From assembly GCA_964600285.1 (NCBI GenBank), contig CAZRIZ010000003.1:1-44244 (forward strand): DNA of 44,244 bases. The letters run 5' to 3'. The stretch comes from CAZRIZ01 sp964600285. Lineage in GTDB: Bacteria; Patescibacteriota; Saccharimonadia; Saccharimonadales; Saccharimonadaceae. The notes beneath the pieces are model-generated. The model had not been told where the DNA came from and made no database searches. It was given only the letters and a program-made list of their open reading frames with translations. Both the position numbers and the translations under genes were made by a program. Positions 32,527 through 39,807 of this stretch are shown piece by piece (the first letter of the stretch is position 1; each line of letters starts with the position of its first letter).

Positions 32527-34187
32527 TACATCTTCTCCAACGGAATAATATCTAATATTTTTAGTCCGGCAAACAAAGTATTTCGAAACTGTGCGACTAA
32601 TTTTAAGCGAATAGCCGATCGATCGCTACTAATAATTGGGGCGTGTTCATAAAAATGATTAAATTCTTGGGTCAACTCATATAAATAAGTGCAAACTAAA
32701 TGCGGTAAAAACTCTTGCGAGGCTTGGGTCGCCACCTCTTGAAAGTCACCTAACTTCACGGCCAATGGTCGCTCAGATTTCTCAAAATCCATCACCAAAT
32801 CATCACTTGTCATAGCGCCAGCTTTTTTCAAAATTGAAGATGCCCTTGCCCCAGCATACTGCAAATAGACACCACTATTTCCAACCAAGCTAACTGATTC
32901 TTTTGGATCGTAAATAATATCACCACCAATTCTTGATTTCAGAAAGGCATATTTTATAGCCCCAAGCGAGACTCGCTCGTCATCAGAGTTGTTTTGGGCT
33001 AAATTAGCCGCTTTAGCCAAATCCAAAATATCTATTGCCCGCAGAAAGTTACCTTTACGACTGCTCATTTTGACACCACCAGCTAATTTAACCAAGCCAT
33101 GTGTAATATGTGTCGTACTCAGTGACAATTCAGGCGCAAATTGTTCAATCGCCTTTAGAACCACTTCCATATATTGCTTTTGTTCATTGGCAGTAATTAC
33201 AATCGACTTGTCAAAGTGGTAATCGTCATATTTTTGAAACAATAAACCAACATCTTTGGCTTCGTAGGTTGGTAAACCTTCTTTATTAATAAAAACCCTG
33301 GTGTGCAAACCAAACTTTTCACCGTGAAAAACTACCGCACCATCTGACTTATCAAAGGTCTTCCCAATTTGAGCCTTAACCTCTTTTAGACCACGATCAA
33401 AAGTGGCGCTTTCTGGATAGAATTTATCAAAATGCGAGCCGATCCGTTCGTAAAAATTCTCGAAATAATCATAACTCCACTCTCGACCCAACCAATATAT
33501 TTTAGCCAAAGGAGAGTCTTTGTCTCCGTCGGAATGGAACTTATAAACCGCTCTGTTGTATTCGATTATCTTGTCTTTTGCAAGTTCATCTTCTTCGTAA
33601 GCGTTAGTACCAAAAACATAACACTTACCCAACCAATCGGCTCGCTTAGACTCATCGATCTCTAGCATTTTATCAGGCAATTCACCACCTAAGTCGTTTA
33701 CCATACCAAAAAGGGTTTTGCCAACGTGCAGTCCAACATCGCCACCAAAATTAGCTCGATAGACTTTTGCTCCAGCGGCTTCTAGCAAATTGGCGATTGA
33801 GTCTCCTACCACGCTAGTGTAAAAATGGCCGACATGAAGCACCTTAAATGGATTTGGATCGGAATATTCCACTACAAAAACTTTGTTTGCATAAATTGGC
33901 TCTAGTTGATTAGACCAACGTTTCACCAGAGCGTCATTGCTCAACCGAAAGTTGATAAACCCCGCTCCGGCTACAGAAACCTCGGCAAACTCACCCGTAG
34001 AATTTAGTTGCTCGGCAATTTTCGAAGCTATCTCTCGCGGGTTAGTGCCCAAAGTCTTGGCTAATTCTAAAGCTACATTGGTAGCCAGATCACCAAACTC
34101 AGCCTTTGTCCGACTCAGCTCTACGTCCACTTCTTGACCAAATATATCAAGAACGGCCTGCTGAACTAATTTTTTAATATCTTTCAT
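32526..34187 (-). CDS. argS: Arginyl-tRNA synthetase
   Basis: Class I synthetase that charges tRNA-Arg. The 553 aa have the N-terminal Add1 domain (about 1-85), the HIGH-type motif HVGH at 118-121 in PNPFKVLHVGHFYTS, the KMSKS-type motif KMSSR at 373-377 and a C-terminal anticodon-binding DALR domain (FYEHAPIISSD). It is first in argS-orn-yjbR and is read away from the neighbouring noncoding RNA. Confidence 0.97.
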   Translation of the reverse strand: MKDIKKLVQQAVLDIFGQEVDVELSRTKAEFGDLATNVALELAKTLGTNPREIASKIAEQLNSTGEFAEVSVAGAGFINFRLSNDALVKRWSNQLEPIYANKVFVVEYSDPNPFKVLHVGHFYTSVVGDSIANLLEAAGAKVYRANFGGDVGLHVGKTLFGMVNDLGGELPDKMLEIDESKRADWLGKCYVFGTNAYEEDELAKDKIIEYNRAVYKFHSDGDKDSPLAKIYWLGREWSYDYFENFYERIGSHFDKFYPESATFDRGLKEVKAQIGKTFDKSDGAVVFHGEKFGLHTRVFINKEGLPTYEAKDVGLLFQKYDDYHFDKSIVITANEQKQYMEVVLKAIEQFAPELSLSTTHITHGLVKLAGGVKMSSRKGNFLRAIDILDLAKAANLAQNNSDDERVSLGAIKYAFLKSRIGGDIIYDPKESVSLVGNSGVYLQYAGARASSILKKAGAMTSDDLVMDFEKSERPLAVKLGDFQEVATQASQEFLPHLVCTYLYELTQEFNHFYEHAPIISSDRSAIRLKLVAQFRNTLFAGLKILDIIPLEKM

Positions 34188-34195
34188 TAAATCTA

Positions 34196-34201
34196 ATTAT
34201 A
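34196..34201 (-). promoter_or_regulatory. Near-leaderless -10 of argS
   Basis: Minus strand TATAAT, 8 nt before the argS ATG; no Shine-Dalgarno, weak -35. Confidence 0.5.
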
Positions 34202-34352
34202 TCATCTATCTCTTCTTGAGGTAAATGCAGTGTGTTAACCCACCACCTTACCATATAGTATTTAACGTATAGTACCGCATCCCCACAAACTATTTATCCC
34301 AATTTCTACCTCTGTTATCTCCAAGATTTTTAAAGATTTTTGGTAAAAAGTG

Positions 34353-34381
34353 TTGACATTGCATTATGTTTATGCTATTAT
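34353..34381 (+). promoter_or_regulatory. Promoter of the large RNA, copy 1
   Basis: TTGACA (34353-34358), 17-bp spacer ending TATGC, TATTAT (34376-34381). Upstream is an A/T-rich tract with a repeated AAGATTTTT, like an UP element. This is the strongest-looking promoter in the window. Confidence 0.88.
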
Positions 34382-34387
34382 GTAAAC

Positions 34388-35193
34388 ACATTGATGTTAG
34401 CGGCAACAGCCGAAAGCACAATGCGAACGTTACAAACCCAAAAACAAACATTGCCAAACAAAAACCAAATAAATTCTTCTGTTATTGACTGATGGTTCTC
34501 GTGGCAACACGAGATTTTTTAGTTAAATAGCCCTGGGGTTTATCTGGAGCGCTCAATCTATGATTTCATCTAAGATTGACGTTACTCGGCTCAATTGAGT
34601 CGTCTGGAAGTTAAAAGAAGTCTGGTTTTTCTTAACCTGCACCTATTTTAGCCAACTTACGACAAGGTTGACTAAACGTTTGGTAATGCAAGTGACTCTA
34701 GTCCTAAGAGCTGTTAGTCAGCCACCACTCTAGCAGTGGCAGGTGTGAAGAAATTCCGTCTGGTGCTAACTAATAGCTTTTAGGGCTAGATGCCAGCTGA
34801 TTTAACAGGAGTTGCTCCTACTGGTTGATCTGTAGTTGATGTGTGCTAGTGGCCACAAAAAAAGACAGACTCGGCTAATAAGCGAGTAGCGCCTCTCTCT
34901 CCTCTACTTTAGTGAATCTAAATGGTTTGTTAGAAAAGAGTTAAGAGAATTAGTTGGTGATGAGCTAGTTCTGAACGCTGCTAAACTTCAGGTACCTATA
35001 GAAGTTGGTAGCGCTCAGAGCTAGGGAGTCGCTTTGCCCTGAATGTGTCCAATGTGCCGCGTTCCCCCTGTGACTGGTTGTAAAAACAAGTTGCATTAGG
35101 TTCAGGTAGGTTGGACACACTCAGGGTGAAGTAAAGTCACCAAGTTCAAAAGTTTGTAACATAAACCCCGGCCATGTGTCGGGGTTTTACTTT
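34388..35193 (+). ncRNA. Large structured noncoding RNA of unknown class, copy 1
   Basis: About 806 nt from the predicted start to the terminator, with no ORF of useful length on either strand. Paired regions I can trace: CTCGTG-GCAA-CACGAG with a GNRA loop (34498-34513); a 15-nt helix 34703-34717 with 34770-34784; a hairpin of about 22 bp, 34965-34989 with 35001-35024; and a 16-nt helix 35037-35052 with 35111-35126 closing a branched region. Many smaller stems lie between, and an A/C-rich unpaired stretch lies near 34436-34480. No tmRNA, RNase P, SRP, 6S or group I/II intron signatures are found. Size and ornate folding recall GOLLD and ROOL RNAs, but I see no shared sequence. Confidence 0.85.
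35163..35193 (+). terminator. Terminator of the large RNA, copy 1
   Basis: AAACCCCG, loop GCCATGTGT, CGGGGTTT, then TACTTT. Confidence 0.88.
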
Positions 35194-35201
35194 CTATATA
35201 G

Positions 35202-36071
35202 CTATCCCTCTTTAACGTCGTCCTTCAAGAAAAATCTTTTCTCAAAAGCCCCATTTTTTGAAACTTTATCCGTTCTTATTTTTTCAAAATCGGCTATATC
35301 TATGTTTTCATGCTTTAGTATTGCATACATAGCTTCTTGTAAATCAGCTAATTCATCAATTTCACCAGATCTTAAATATTCATCTAGCTCTTCAGCTAAC
35401 TTTAGTTTTAATTGTTTTAAATATTGGGCATCATCTAATATTTCAACAATAGGTATTTCATTATTTTTCTTAATTTTTTCAGGTATTTTATCTCTTACAA
35501 GTTTATTATATTTCCTAGCCATATTGTCCCCTTTTTCTTCTTTTGCAACGAACATCTTTACTAGCGGTTTTATTTCATTGACATTGTTATATTCATGAGT
35601 ATTTCCATTTATTTTAAATACCTTTATGTTCTGCGGGATACGTCCAACCACTTCATCATAGCTTCCAATCGGATCCTTACTCTCTTGAATTAACATAGTT
35701 TTACTTTTAAGTGAAGCATACTTCAATTCGTCTTTTATGTCTATCAAATTTCTTTCCAAATATTTCAGCGGAAGGCCCAACATTATAAAACTACTCGGAT
35801 TAATTTTTTCTTGAAAAATCGCCTTCAATGTTAAGATTGAGCCGACCGATTTCGCAACAATCGAATACTTAACTAATTTAGCATCACTAATCAGTTTCGT
35901 TAGTTTTTTAATTTCTTTATCAAAGTTAATTTCTGAGCCTGTTTGCCAATGATTATAATGCATATCGTATACGTTATAATCATCGTCAAAATTATCCCTC
36001 ATCAATTTCAACCAATTAATATTTTCTTTTACATTACCACCTAGGAAAATAATATTATTTTTGTTCAGCAC
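35202..36071 (-). CDS. Alpha/beta hydrolase-like domain fused to MazG-like pyrophosphohydrolase
   Basis: From the GTG at 36069-36071 this is 289 aa. The N-terminal part (about 1-180) starts NIIFLGGNVKENINWLKLM and has a likely nucleophile elbow AKSVGS, an aspartate in ESKDPIGSYDE and a histidine in GNTHEYNN, in the order of a Ser-Asp-His hydrolase. The C-terminal part (from M184) is MARKYNKLVRDKIPE, then LKLKLAEELDEYL and DELADLQEAM, the MazG/PRA-PH-like NTP pyrophosphohydrolase fold with its EExxE and ExxD type metal residues. AAAAGGGG lies before the internal ATG (35520-35522), so a free MazG form may also be made. The GTG has AAAGGGGAG upstream; a GTG 12 codons earlier overlaps the previous gene. 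The DNA is visibly A+T-rich. Confidence 0.78.
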   Translation of the reverse strand: MLNKNNIIFLGGNVKENINWLKLMRDNFDDDYNVYDMHYNHWQTGSEINFDKEIKKLTKLISDAKLVKYSIVAKSVGSILTLKAIFQEKINPSSFIMLGLPLKYLERNLIDIKDELKYASLKSKTMLIQESKDPIGSYDEVVGRIPQNIKVFKINGNTHEYNNVNEIKPLVKMFVAKEEKGDNMARKYNKLVRDKIPEKIKKNNEIPIVEILDDAQYLKQLKLKLAEELDEYLRSGEIDELADLQEAMYAILKHENIDIADFEKIRTDKVSKNGAFEKRFFLKDDVKEG

Positions 36072-36087
36072 GTTATTTACTCCCCTT

Positions 36088-37068
36088 TCAGTAAATGCGT
36101 TTATCACTTTGTCCTTTATTAATTATAACTACTTCGGTAACAGAAGGAATTCCGTTACCATACCAATAAAATTTTGTTATTCCTTTTGATACAGCTAAAA
36201 GAGACTTTTTCTTTGAGTTTCTTCCTAAGGATTCAATTACCCTTATGCCGTTTTCTTTAGGTAAATATACCTCTGATTTTTCTTCTTTGCCCAACAAATA
36301 AGCACCACGACACATATCGGTTGCAAATAAAGTCTTTGGGTTTTCCCAAAGTCCTTTATCAGAAATTACATGTTGAAAAGTTCTCTCTAAATAATTAGGA
36401 ACGCACCCATTGTGTTGATGTCCACTTGCAATAAAAGTGATTGCTTCAAACATGTCACCCAACTCTTTTAGAGATTCGTTACTAGATATTTCTATTGGAG
36501 AGTGATTTAAAAGAATATTTAAAGATTTAGGGTCAAAAGAAAAGTTACTACTTTTAAAATCTTCGACAAACATCTTATTTGCTTTAGGGCCATAATTTTT
36601 ACGCCTATATGCTGCTACTCTTTGAGAAAATCCAGTATAATTTATTCCATTTATAATTATTTGTTCATTATCCAATGGAAAAACATTTTTTAGTTTTGAT
36701 AAATCTCTAAATGCCTTGCTAGATTCATCACTATTTAAAAAGAGGTCGTGATTACCTTTAGACACTATAGTTGGTGCGAGATTACCTAAACTAGACAGAA
36801 ATAGCTTTAACTGTTCCATGTGTTCACTATTTTTAAATGATTTAGCGTTATTTACTAAGTCACCAACTACAAGAAAAGCTTCTATTTTTCCCTGATTACT
36901 TAAAAAATCTATAATTTTTTTAAGTTTTTTTCTGTTTGAAGCCAATAAAGATCTTTTACCCAGGTGCAAATCAGACAAAATAAAGAACCTCTTTTTACCG
37001 TCAAGCTTTACTTTATTAGTTATTAGCTTGTAGCTATCTAAAATAATATCAGTTCTTTTTCGTGTCAT
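36088..37068 (-). CDS. Calcineurin-like metallophosphoesterase
   Basis: 326 aa with the full set of dimetal phosphoesterase motifs: SDLHLG, VVGDLVN, KGNHDLF, NHSP and SGHQHNG. The C-terminal 80 residues are a separate strand-rich piece of unknown role. The substrate cannot be told; relatives cut nucleotides, nucleic acids or phosphoproteins. It precedes the hydrolase-MazG gene by 16 bp in one operon, which suggests a shared nucleotide-cleaning or defence-type task (inference). Its codons are A/T-rich, unlike the core genes. AAAGGAAAAA lies before the ATG. Confidence 0.9.
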   Translation of the reverse strand: MTRKRTDIILDSYKLITNKVKLDGKKRFFILSDLHLGKRSLLASNRKKLKKIIDFLSNQGKIEAFLVVGDLVNNAKSFKNSEHMEQLKLFLSSLGNLAPTIVSKGNHDLFLNSDESSKAFRDLSKLKNVFPLDNEQIIINGINYTGFSQRVAAYRRKNYGPKANKMFVEDFKSSNFSFDPKSLNILLNHSPIEISSNESLKELGDMFEAITFIASGHQHNGCVPNYLERTFQHVISDKGLWENPKTLFATDMCRGAYLLGKEEKSEVYLPKENGIRVIESLGRNSKKKSLLAVSKGITKFYWYGNGIPSVTEVVIINKGQSDKRIY

Positions 37069-37102
37069 TTTTTCCTTTTATTATTTGTATCATCCTAGTC
37101 TA

Positions 37103-37132
37103 TTATTACAATTAATTTTTTATTTTTGTCAA
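37103..37132 (-). promoter_or_regulatory. Promoter of the phosphoesterase-MazG operon
   Basis: Minus strand consensus TTGACA (37127-37132) with TAATAA (37103-37108) 18 bp on, or TGTAAT (37105-37110) at 16 bp. The spacer is nearly all A/T. Confidence 0.6.
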
Positions 37133-37262
37133 TCCAACCATATTCAATTTCTCCCATTAAATCTTTTGTTCTATACATCCATCATGGCTAAGTCTCTTTA
37201 CTCATTTTATTGTAAAAACTGTTTGTTTTACATTTTGTTTTTTGGGGAAGATGGGATTAAGG

Positions 37263-37268
37263 TATAAT
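37263..37268 (+). promoter_or_regulatory. tRNA-Ser promoter -10
   Basis: TATAAT 10 nt before the first base of the tRNA; the -35 is poor (TTTTGG at 17 bp). Confidence 0.55.
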
Positions 37269-37278
37269 ATATAAATCT

Positions 37279-37368
37279 GGAGAGATGGCCGAGTGGTTGA
37301 AGGCGCACGCTTGGAAAGCGTGTATGCGGGAAACTGTATCAGGGGTTCGAATCCCCTTCTCTCCGCCA
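37279..37368 (+). tRNA. tRNA-Ser (anticodon GGA), CCA encoded
   Basis: Acceptor GGAGAGA pairs with TCTCTCC, followed by G and an encoded CCA. The anticodon arm is CACGC-TTGGAAA-GCGTG with GGA at 37313-37315, which reads UCC and UCU. The long variable arm (TATGCGGGAAACTGTATC region) is typical of class II tRNA-Ser. The T arm AGGGG-TTCGAAT-CCCCT is intact. It lies inside the segment bounded by the 919-bp repeats. Confidence 0.96.
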
Positions 37369-37398
37369 AATAGGGATTTATGTTCCAACCCAAATCTG

Positions 37399-37433
37399 AA
37401 TAGTCCATTTACCTCTGGCAACGGACTATTTTT
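37399..37433 (+). terminator. Terminator of tRNA-Ser
   Basis: AATAGTCC and GGACTATT form an 8-bp stem with a 16-nt loop, followed by TTTTT. Confidence 0.7.
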
Positions 37434-37671
37434 ATGAGTTTTGAAATTTATCTAGACAAAGTTACTGGTCCGCCGCCCATCACCGAGAAAAAAAGCATTG
37501 TCGTTATTTGGAGAAATAAAATGTTAGTCGATGCACATGACATACAATCGCGAGCGGTTTACTTGTTTACTTGAGCATGGTGTTATTCTTGGACACGTCC
37601 TTGCTTTTATCGCTAATCTGTTGTATAACTCCAGTAGTGTGGGGCTTGACGATTGGAGAGTTTTCTTTTAA
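37434..37671 (+). pseudogene. Two overlapping small frames, possibly one frameshifted gene
   Basis: Frame a (37434-37574, 46 aa) reads MSFEIYLDKVTGPPPI and on to WRNKMLVDAHDIQSR. Frame b (37531-37671, 46 aa), in another frame, reads RERFTCLLEHGVILGH, then VLAFIANLLYNSSSVGLDDW. Both look protein-like in composition. Joined by a shift near 37530-37560 they would give one protein of about 78 aa. There is no Shine-Dalgarno before frame a; GGAG lies upstream of an internal ATG near 37521. It could be a broken gene, an overlapping pair or chance. No family is recognised. Confidence 0.3.
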
Positions 37672-37684
37672 TTTAAGCGAGTCA

Positions 37685-37708
37685 CTTCGAACTTTAATAA
37701 TCTGCTCT
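37685..37708 (+). promoter_or_regulatory. Promoter box shared by the two zinc-ribbon genes, copy 2
   Basis: Has CTTCGAACTTT, then AATAATC, then TGCTCT. It agrees with 9330-9353 (minus) at 21 of 24 positions; the -10 is AATAAT here, TATAAT there. Confidence 0.62.
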
Positions 37709-37726
37709 GAATTACTTCTTTAGTTC

Positions 37727-37775
37727 GTCGTAGGATATAAGTGCGTAAATACTTTGTGCGCTTTTATCCTACGGC
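37727..37775 (+). promoter_or_regulatory. Leader hairpin element, copy 2
   Basis: GTCGTAGGATATAAGTGCG pairs with TGCGCTTTTATCCTACGGC over about 19 positions with one mismatch. The outer GTCGTAGG/CCTACGGC is identical to copy 1 (9271-9320). The inner stem differs in sequence but still pairs, and GTAAA is kept near the apex. The end GGCG can re-pair with a downstream CCGCC. Confidence 0.72.
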
Positions 37776-37783
37776 GATCACCG

Positions 37784-37816
37784 CCTAGGAATGAATCTGA
37801 AAAAATTCTTAGGAGG
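37784..37816 (+). promoter_or_regulatory. Hairpin covering the Shine-Dalgarno of the 37823 gene
   Basis: CCTAGGAAT (37784-37792) pairs with ATTCTTAGG (37805-37813), which includes the first half of the AGGAGG site (37811-37816). Folding would limit ribosome access. Confidence 0.55.
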
Positions 37817-37822
37817 TAAATT

Positions 37823-38767
37823 ATGGAAACTAGAGAGAGCAAGACTCAGGCCAAACGCTTCCCCATAATGGCGATACTCGCGCTTGGTTCACCTAGCGCC
37901 TACGGCTTTCCCGTTCCTGGCAAAGAAGGATTAGACGGAATAGCGGAGCTAATGTCCTTTCTGACAGCGTCGTCAGTACAGCATTTTAGTGTTAATTACG
38001 GCTGGCGTTCTGCAGGCAAGAAGCTCCGCGAACAGTTCCCAAAAATCGACTTTGGGGAGACTGAACGTCGCGCCAGTGCCTGTCTGAAAAAGCACGGGGA
38101 ATATGGCTACTGGTATTGGGATAAGAACTCGAAGGCATACAAAGAATTTGTACGCCAATGCGAATGCTCCTTTGGCAAAACTCGCCGAGTCGCACAACTC
38201 ACCGAATCAGAGGCCCACACAATAGACCAAGCTATCAAGAACGGTGGCATGGAGGAATGCTTTTACAATGACGGCAGTGTCCCTGACGGATACGAATGCT
38301 CGATATGTGGCACCAGGGGTGTAAAACTTTGGCGTCCATATATGAGTAGTTCGCCACTTATCTGTGCAAATTGCGCAGAAAAACGACAGTCTGCTCGCAC
38401 CTACAACCCTATTGAGAGGTGGGAGAAAAACATCTCCCCAAATGGAGAAACTTACTGGTCTGGCGCTTTTCAACACAAGCTCGGTGAAGACGGTAAGATG
38501 GTGAGGGTAGTGTTGCCTATGAAAAAGTGGATTGTGGACGATGAGGGCAAGATACCTTCTGCTGATGCGCCTGGTCCTGGTGGAAAGAGACACAGAACTG
38601 ACCAGCTCAGCATTGACCTCAGTAAAGATTTTATGTCATACACAGGTGGTAGCACGAGTATAGTACCTGCGATACCTAATAACGAGGGCCTTATGTGGGG
38701 CTATACGTCAGTACCCGAAAACGGCTGCACATGGTGGGCAAACCTCCCGACGCATAAACCAGAGTAG
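37823..38767 (+). CDS. Orphan two-part protein with zinc ribbon, paralogue of 8641-9231
   Basis: 314 aa, function unknown. The C-terminal half (from about 155) matches the 196-aa protein at 8641-9231 motif for motif: CSIC at 159-162, VKLW, CANC at 181-184 followed by AEKRQSARTY, then WIVDDEGKIP, VPAIP and LPTHK. The N-terminal 150 residues are an extra domain without clear match, rich in Trp, Tyr and basic residues, with a Cys pair QCEC near 113-116. No signal peptide is evident. The gene has the shared promoter box, leader hairpin, a strong AGGAGG 7 nt before the ATG and a private terminator. Codon use is more G+C-rich than in the phosphoesterase genes of the same segment. Confidence 0.88.
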   Translation: METRESKTQAKRFPIMAILALGSPSAYGFPVPGKEGLDGIAELMSFLTASSVQHFSVNYGWRSAGKKLREQFPKIDFGETERRASACLKKHGEYGYWYWDKNSKAYKEFVRQCECSFGKTRRVAQLTESEAHTIDQAIKNGGMEECFYNDGSVPDGYECSICGTRGVKLWRPYMSSSPLICANCAEKRQSARTYNPIERWEKNISPNGETYWSGAFQHKLGEDGKMVRVVLPMKKWIVDDEGKIPSADAPGPGGKRHRTDQLSIDLSKDFMSYTGGSTSIVPAIPNNEGLMWGYTSVPENGCTWWANLPTHKPE

Positions 38768-38773
38768 ACAAAA

Positions 38774-38818
38774 TCCCCAGTAATTTGTAGAGATACAATC
38801 TGCTGGGGTTTTTCTTTA
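38774..38818 (+). terminator. Terminator of the 37823 gene
   Basis: TCCCCAG, then ATTTGTA/TACAAT as an inner stem, then CTGGGG and TTTTTCTTT. From here to 38888 nothing else is seen. Confidence 0.82.
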
Positions 38819-38966
38819 TGGTTCTGAAGGCCCTTTAAAGTCCGCAGACTTAAAGAATAGGTTGCTTGGTGGGATGAACGTACCTCACCCGCATCCCCAC
38901 AAACTATTTATCCCAATTTCTACCTCTGTTATCTCCAAGATTTTTAAAGATTTTTGGTAAAAAGTG

Positions 38967-38995
38967 TTGACATTGCATTATGTTTATGCTATTAT
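38967..38995 (+). promoter_or_regulatory. Promoter of the large RNA, copy 2
   Basis: TTGACA (38967-38972), 17 bp, TATTAT (38990-38995), identical to copy 1. Confidence 0.88.
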
Positions 38996-39001
38996 GTAAA
39001 C

Positions 39002-39807
39002 ACATTGATGTTAGCGGCAACAGCCGAAAGCACAATGCGAACGTTACAAACCCAAAAACAAACATTGCCAAACAAAAACCAAATAAATTCTTCTGTTATT
39101 GACTGATGGTTCTCGTGGCAACACGAGATTTTTTAGTTAAATAGCCCTGGGGTTTATCTGGAGCGCTCAATCTATGATTTCATCTAAGATTGACGTTACT
39201 CGGCTCAATTGAGTCGTCTGGAAGTTAAAAGAAGTCTGGTTTTTCTTAACCTGCACCTATTTTAGCCAACTTACGACAAGGTTGACTAAACGTTTGGTAA
39301 TGCAAGTGACTCTAGTCCTAAGAGCTGTTAGTCAGCCACCACTCTAGCAGTGGCAGGTGTGAAGAAATTCCGTCTGGTGCTAACTAATAGCTTTTAGGGC
39401 TAGATGCCAGCTGATTTAACAGGAGTTGCTCCTACTGGTTGATCTGTAGTTGATGTGTGCTAGTGGCCACAAAAAAAGACAGACTCGGCTAATAAGCGAG
39501 TAGCGCCTCTCTCTCCTCTACTTTAGTGAATCTAAATGGTTTGTTAGAAAAGAGTTAAGAGAATTAGTTGGTGATGAGCTAGTTCTGAACGCTGCTAAAC
39601 TTCAGGTACCTATAGAAGTTGGTAGCGCTCAGAGCTAGGGAGTCGCTTTGCCCTGAATGTGTCCAATGTGCCGCGTTCCCCCTGTGACTGGTTGTAAAAA
39701 CAAGTTGCATTAGGTTCAGGTAGGTTGGACACACTCAGGGTGAAGTAAAGTCACCAAGTTCAAAAGTTTGTAACATAAACCCCGGCCATGTGTCGGGGTT
39801 TTACTTT
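39002..39807 (+). ncRNA. Large structured noncoding RNA of unknown class, copy 2
   Basis: Same sequence and fold as 34388-35193, with the same promoter and the AAACCCCG/CGGGGTTT terminator (39777-39801). Both copies are read on the plus strand, so both should be active and reads cannot be told apart inside the repeat. The copy lies just upstream of the small membrane protein gene and the ABC transporter, but the terminator should separate them. Confidence 0.85.

Larger units (their letters stand above)
34275..35193 (+). repeat. 919-bp direct repeat, copy 1
   Basis: Matches 38889-39807 at a constant offset of 4614. I compared the copies block by block and saw no mismatch or gap. Identity begins at CCGCATCCCC and ends at TTTTACTTT. 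The left end holds ATCCCCACAAA (34279-34289), whose inverted partner occurs only beside copy 2. The unit covers an A+T-rich upstream stretch, a promoter, the noncoding RNA and its terminator, so the unit copied is a whole transcription unit. Confidence 0.97.
38889..39807 (+). repeat. 919-bp direct repeat, copy 2
   Basis: Identical to 34275-35193 as far as I can compare. Its right edge runs into GTGGGGAT, completing an 11-bp inverted partner of its left end that copy 1 lacks. This implies the right flank here is the older junction. Confidence 0.97.

Noticed and set aside
34560..34598. A 12-codon frame with GGAG upstream inside the RNA
   Set aside because: Very short, and it lies within a CAATCT/AGATTG hairpin of the structured RNA; chance is more likely than a leader peptide.
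34388..35193. tmRNA or RNase P RNA as identity of the large RNA
   Set aside because: No alanine-tRNA-like ends or tag reading frame with the usual resume codon, and none of the conserved RNase P core strings. Two identical copies would also be odd for either.
35176..35598. 140-aa frame on plus opposite the MazG domain
   Set aside because: Shadow of the well-supported minus-strand gene; Ser/Phe-rich composition typical of antisense frames.
37202..37408. 68-aa frame on minus across the tRNA
   Set aside because: It is antisense to a well-formed tRNA-Ser and reads through its terminator.
34275..39807. CRISPR array or tandem repeat
   Set aside because: Only two long copies spaced 4.6 kb apart; no short regular repeats with spacers anywhere in the window.
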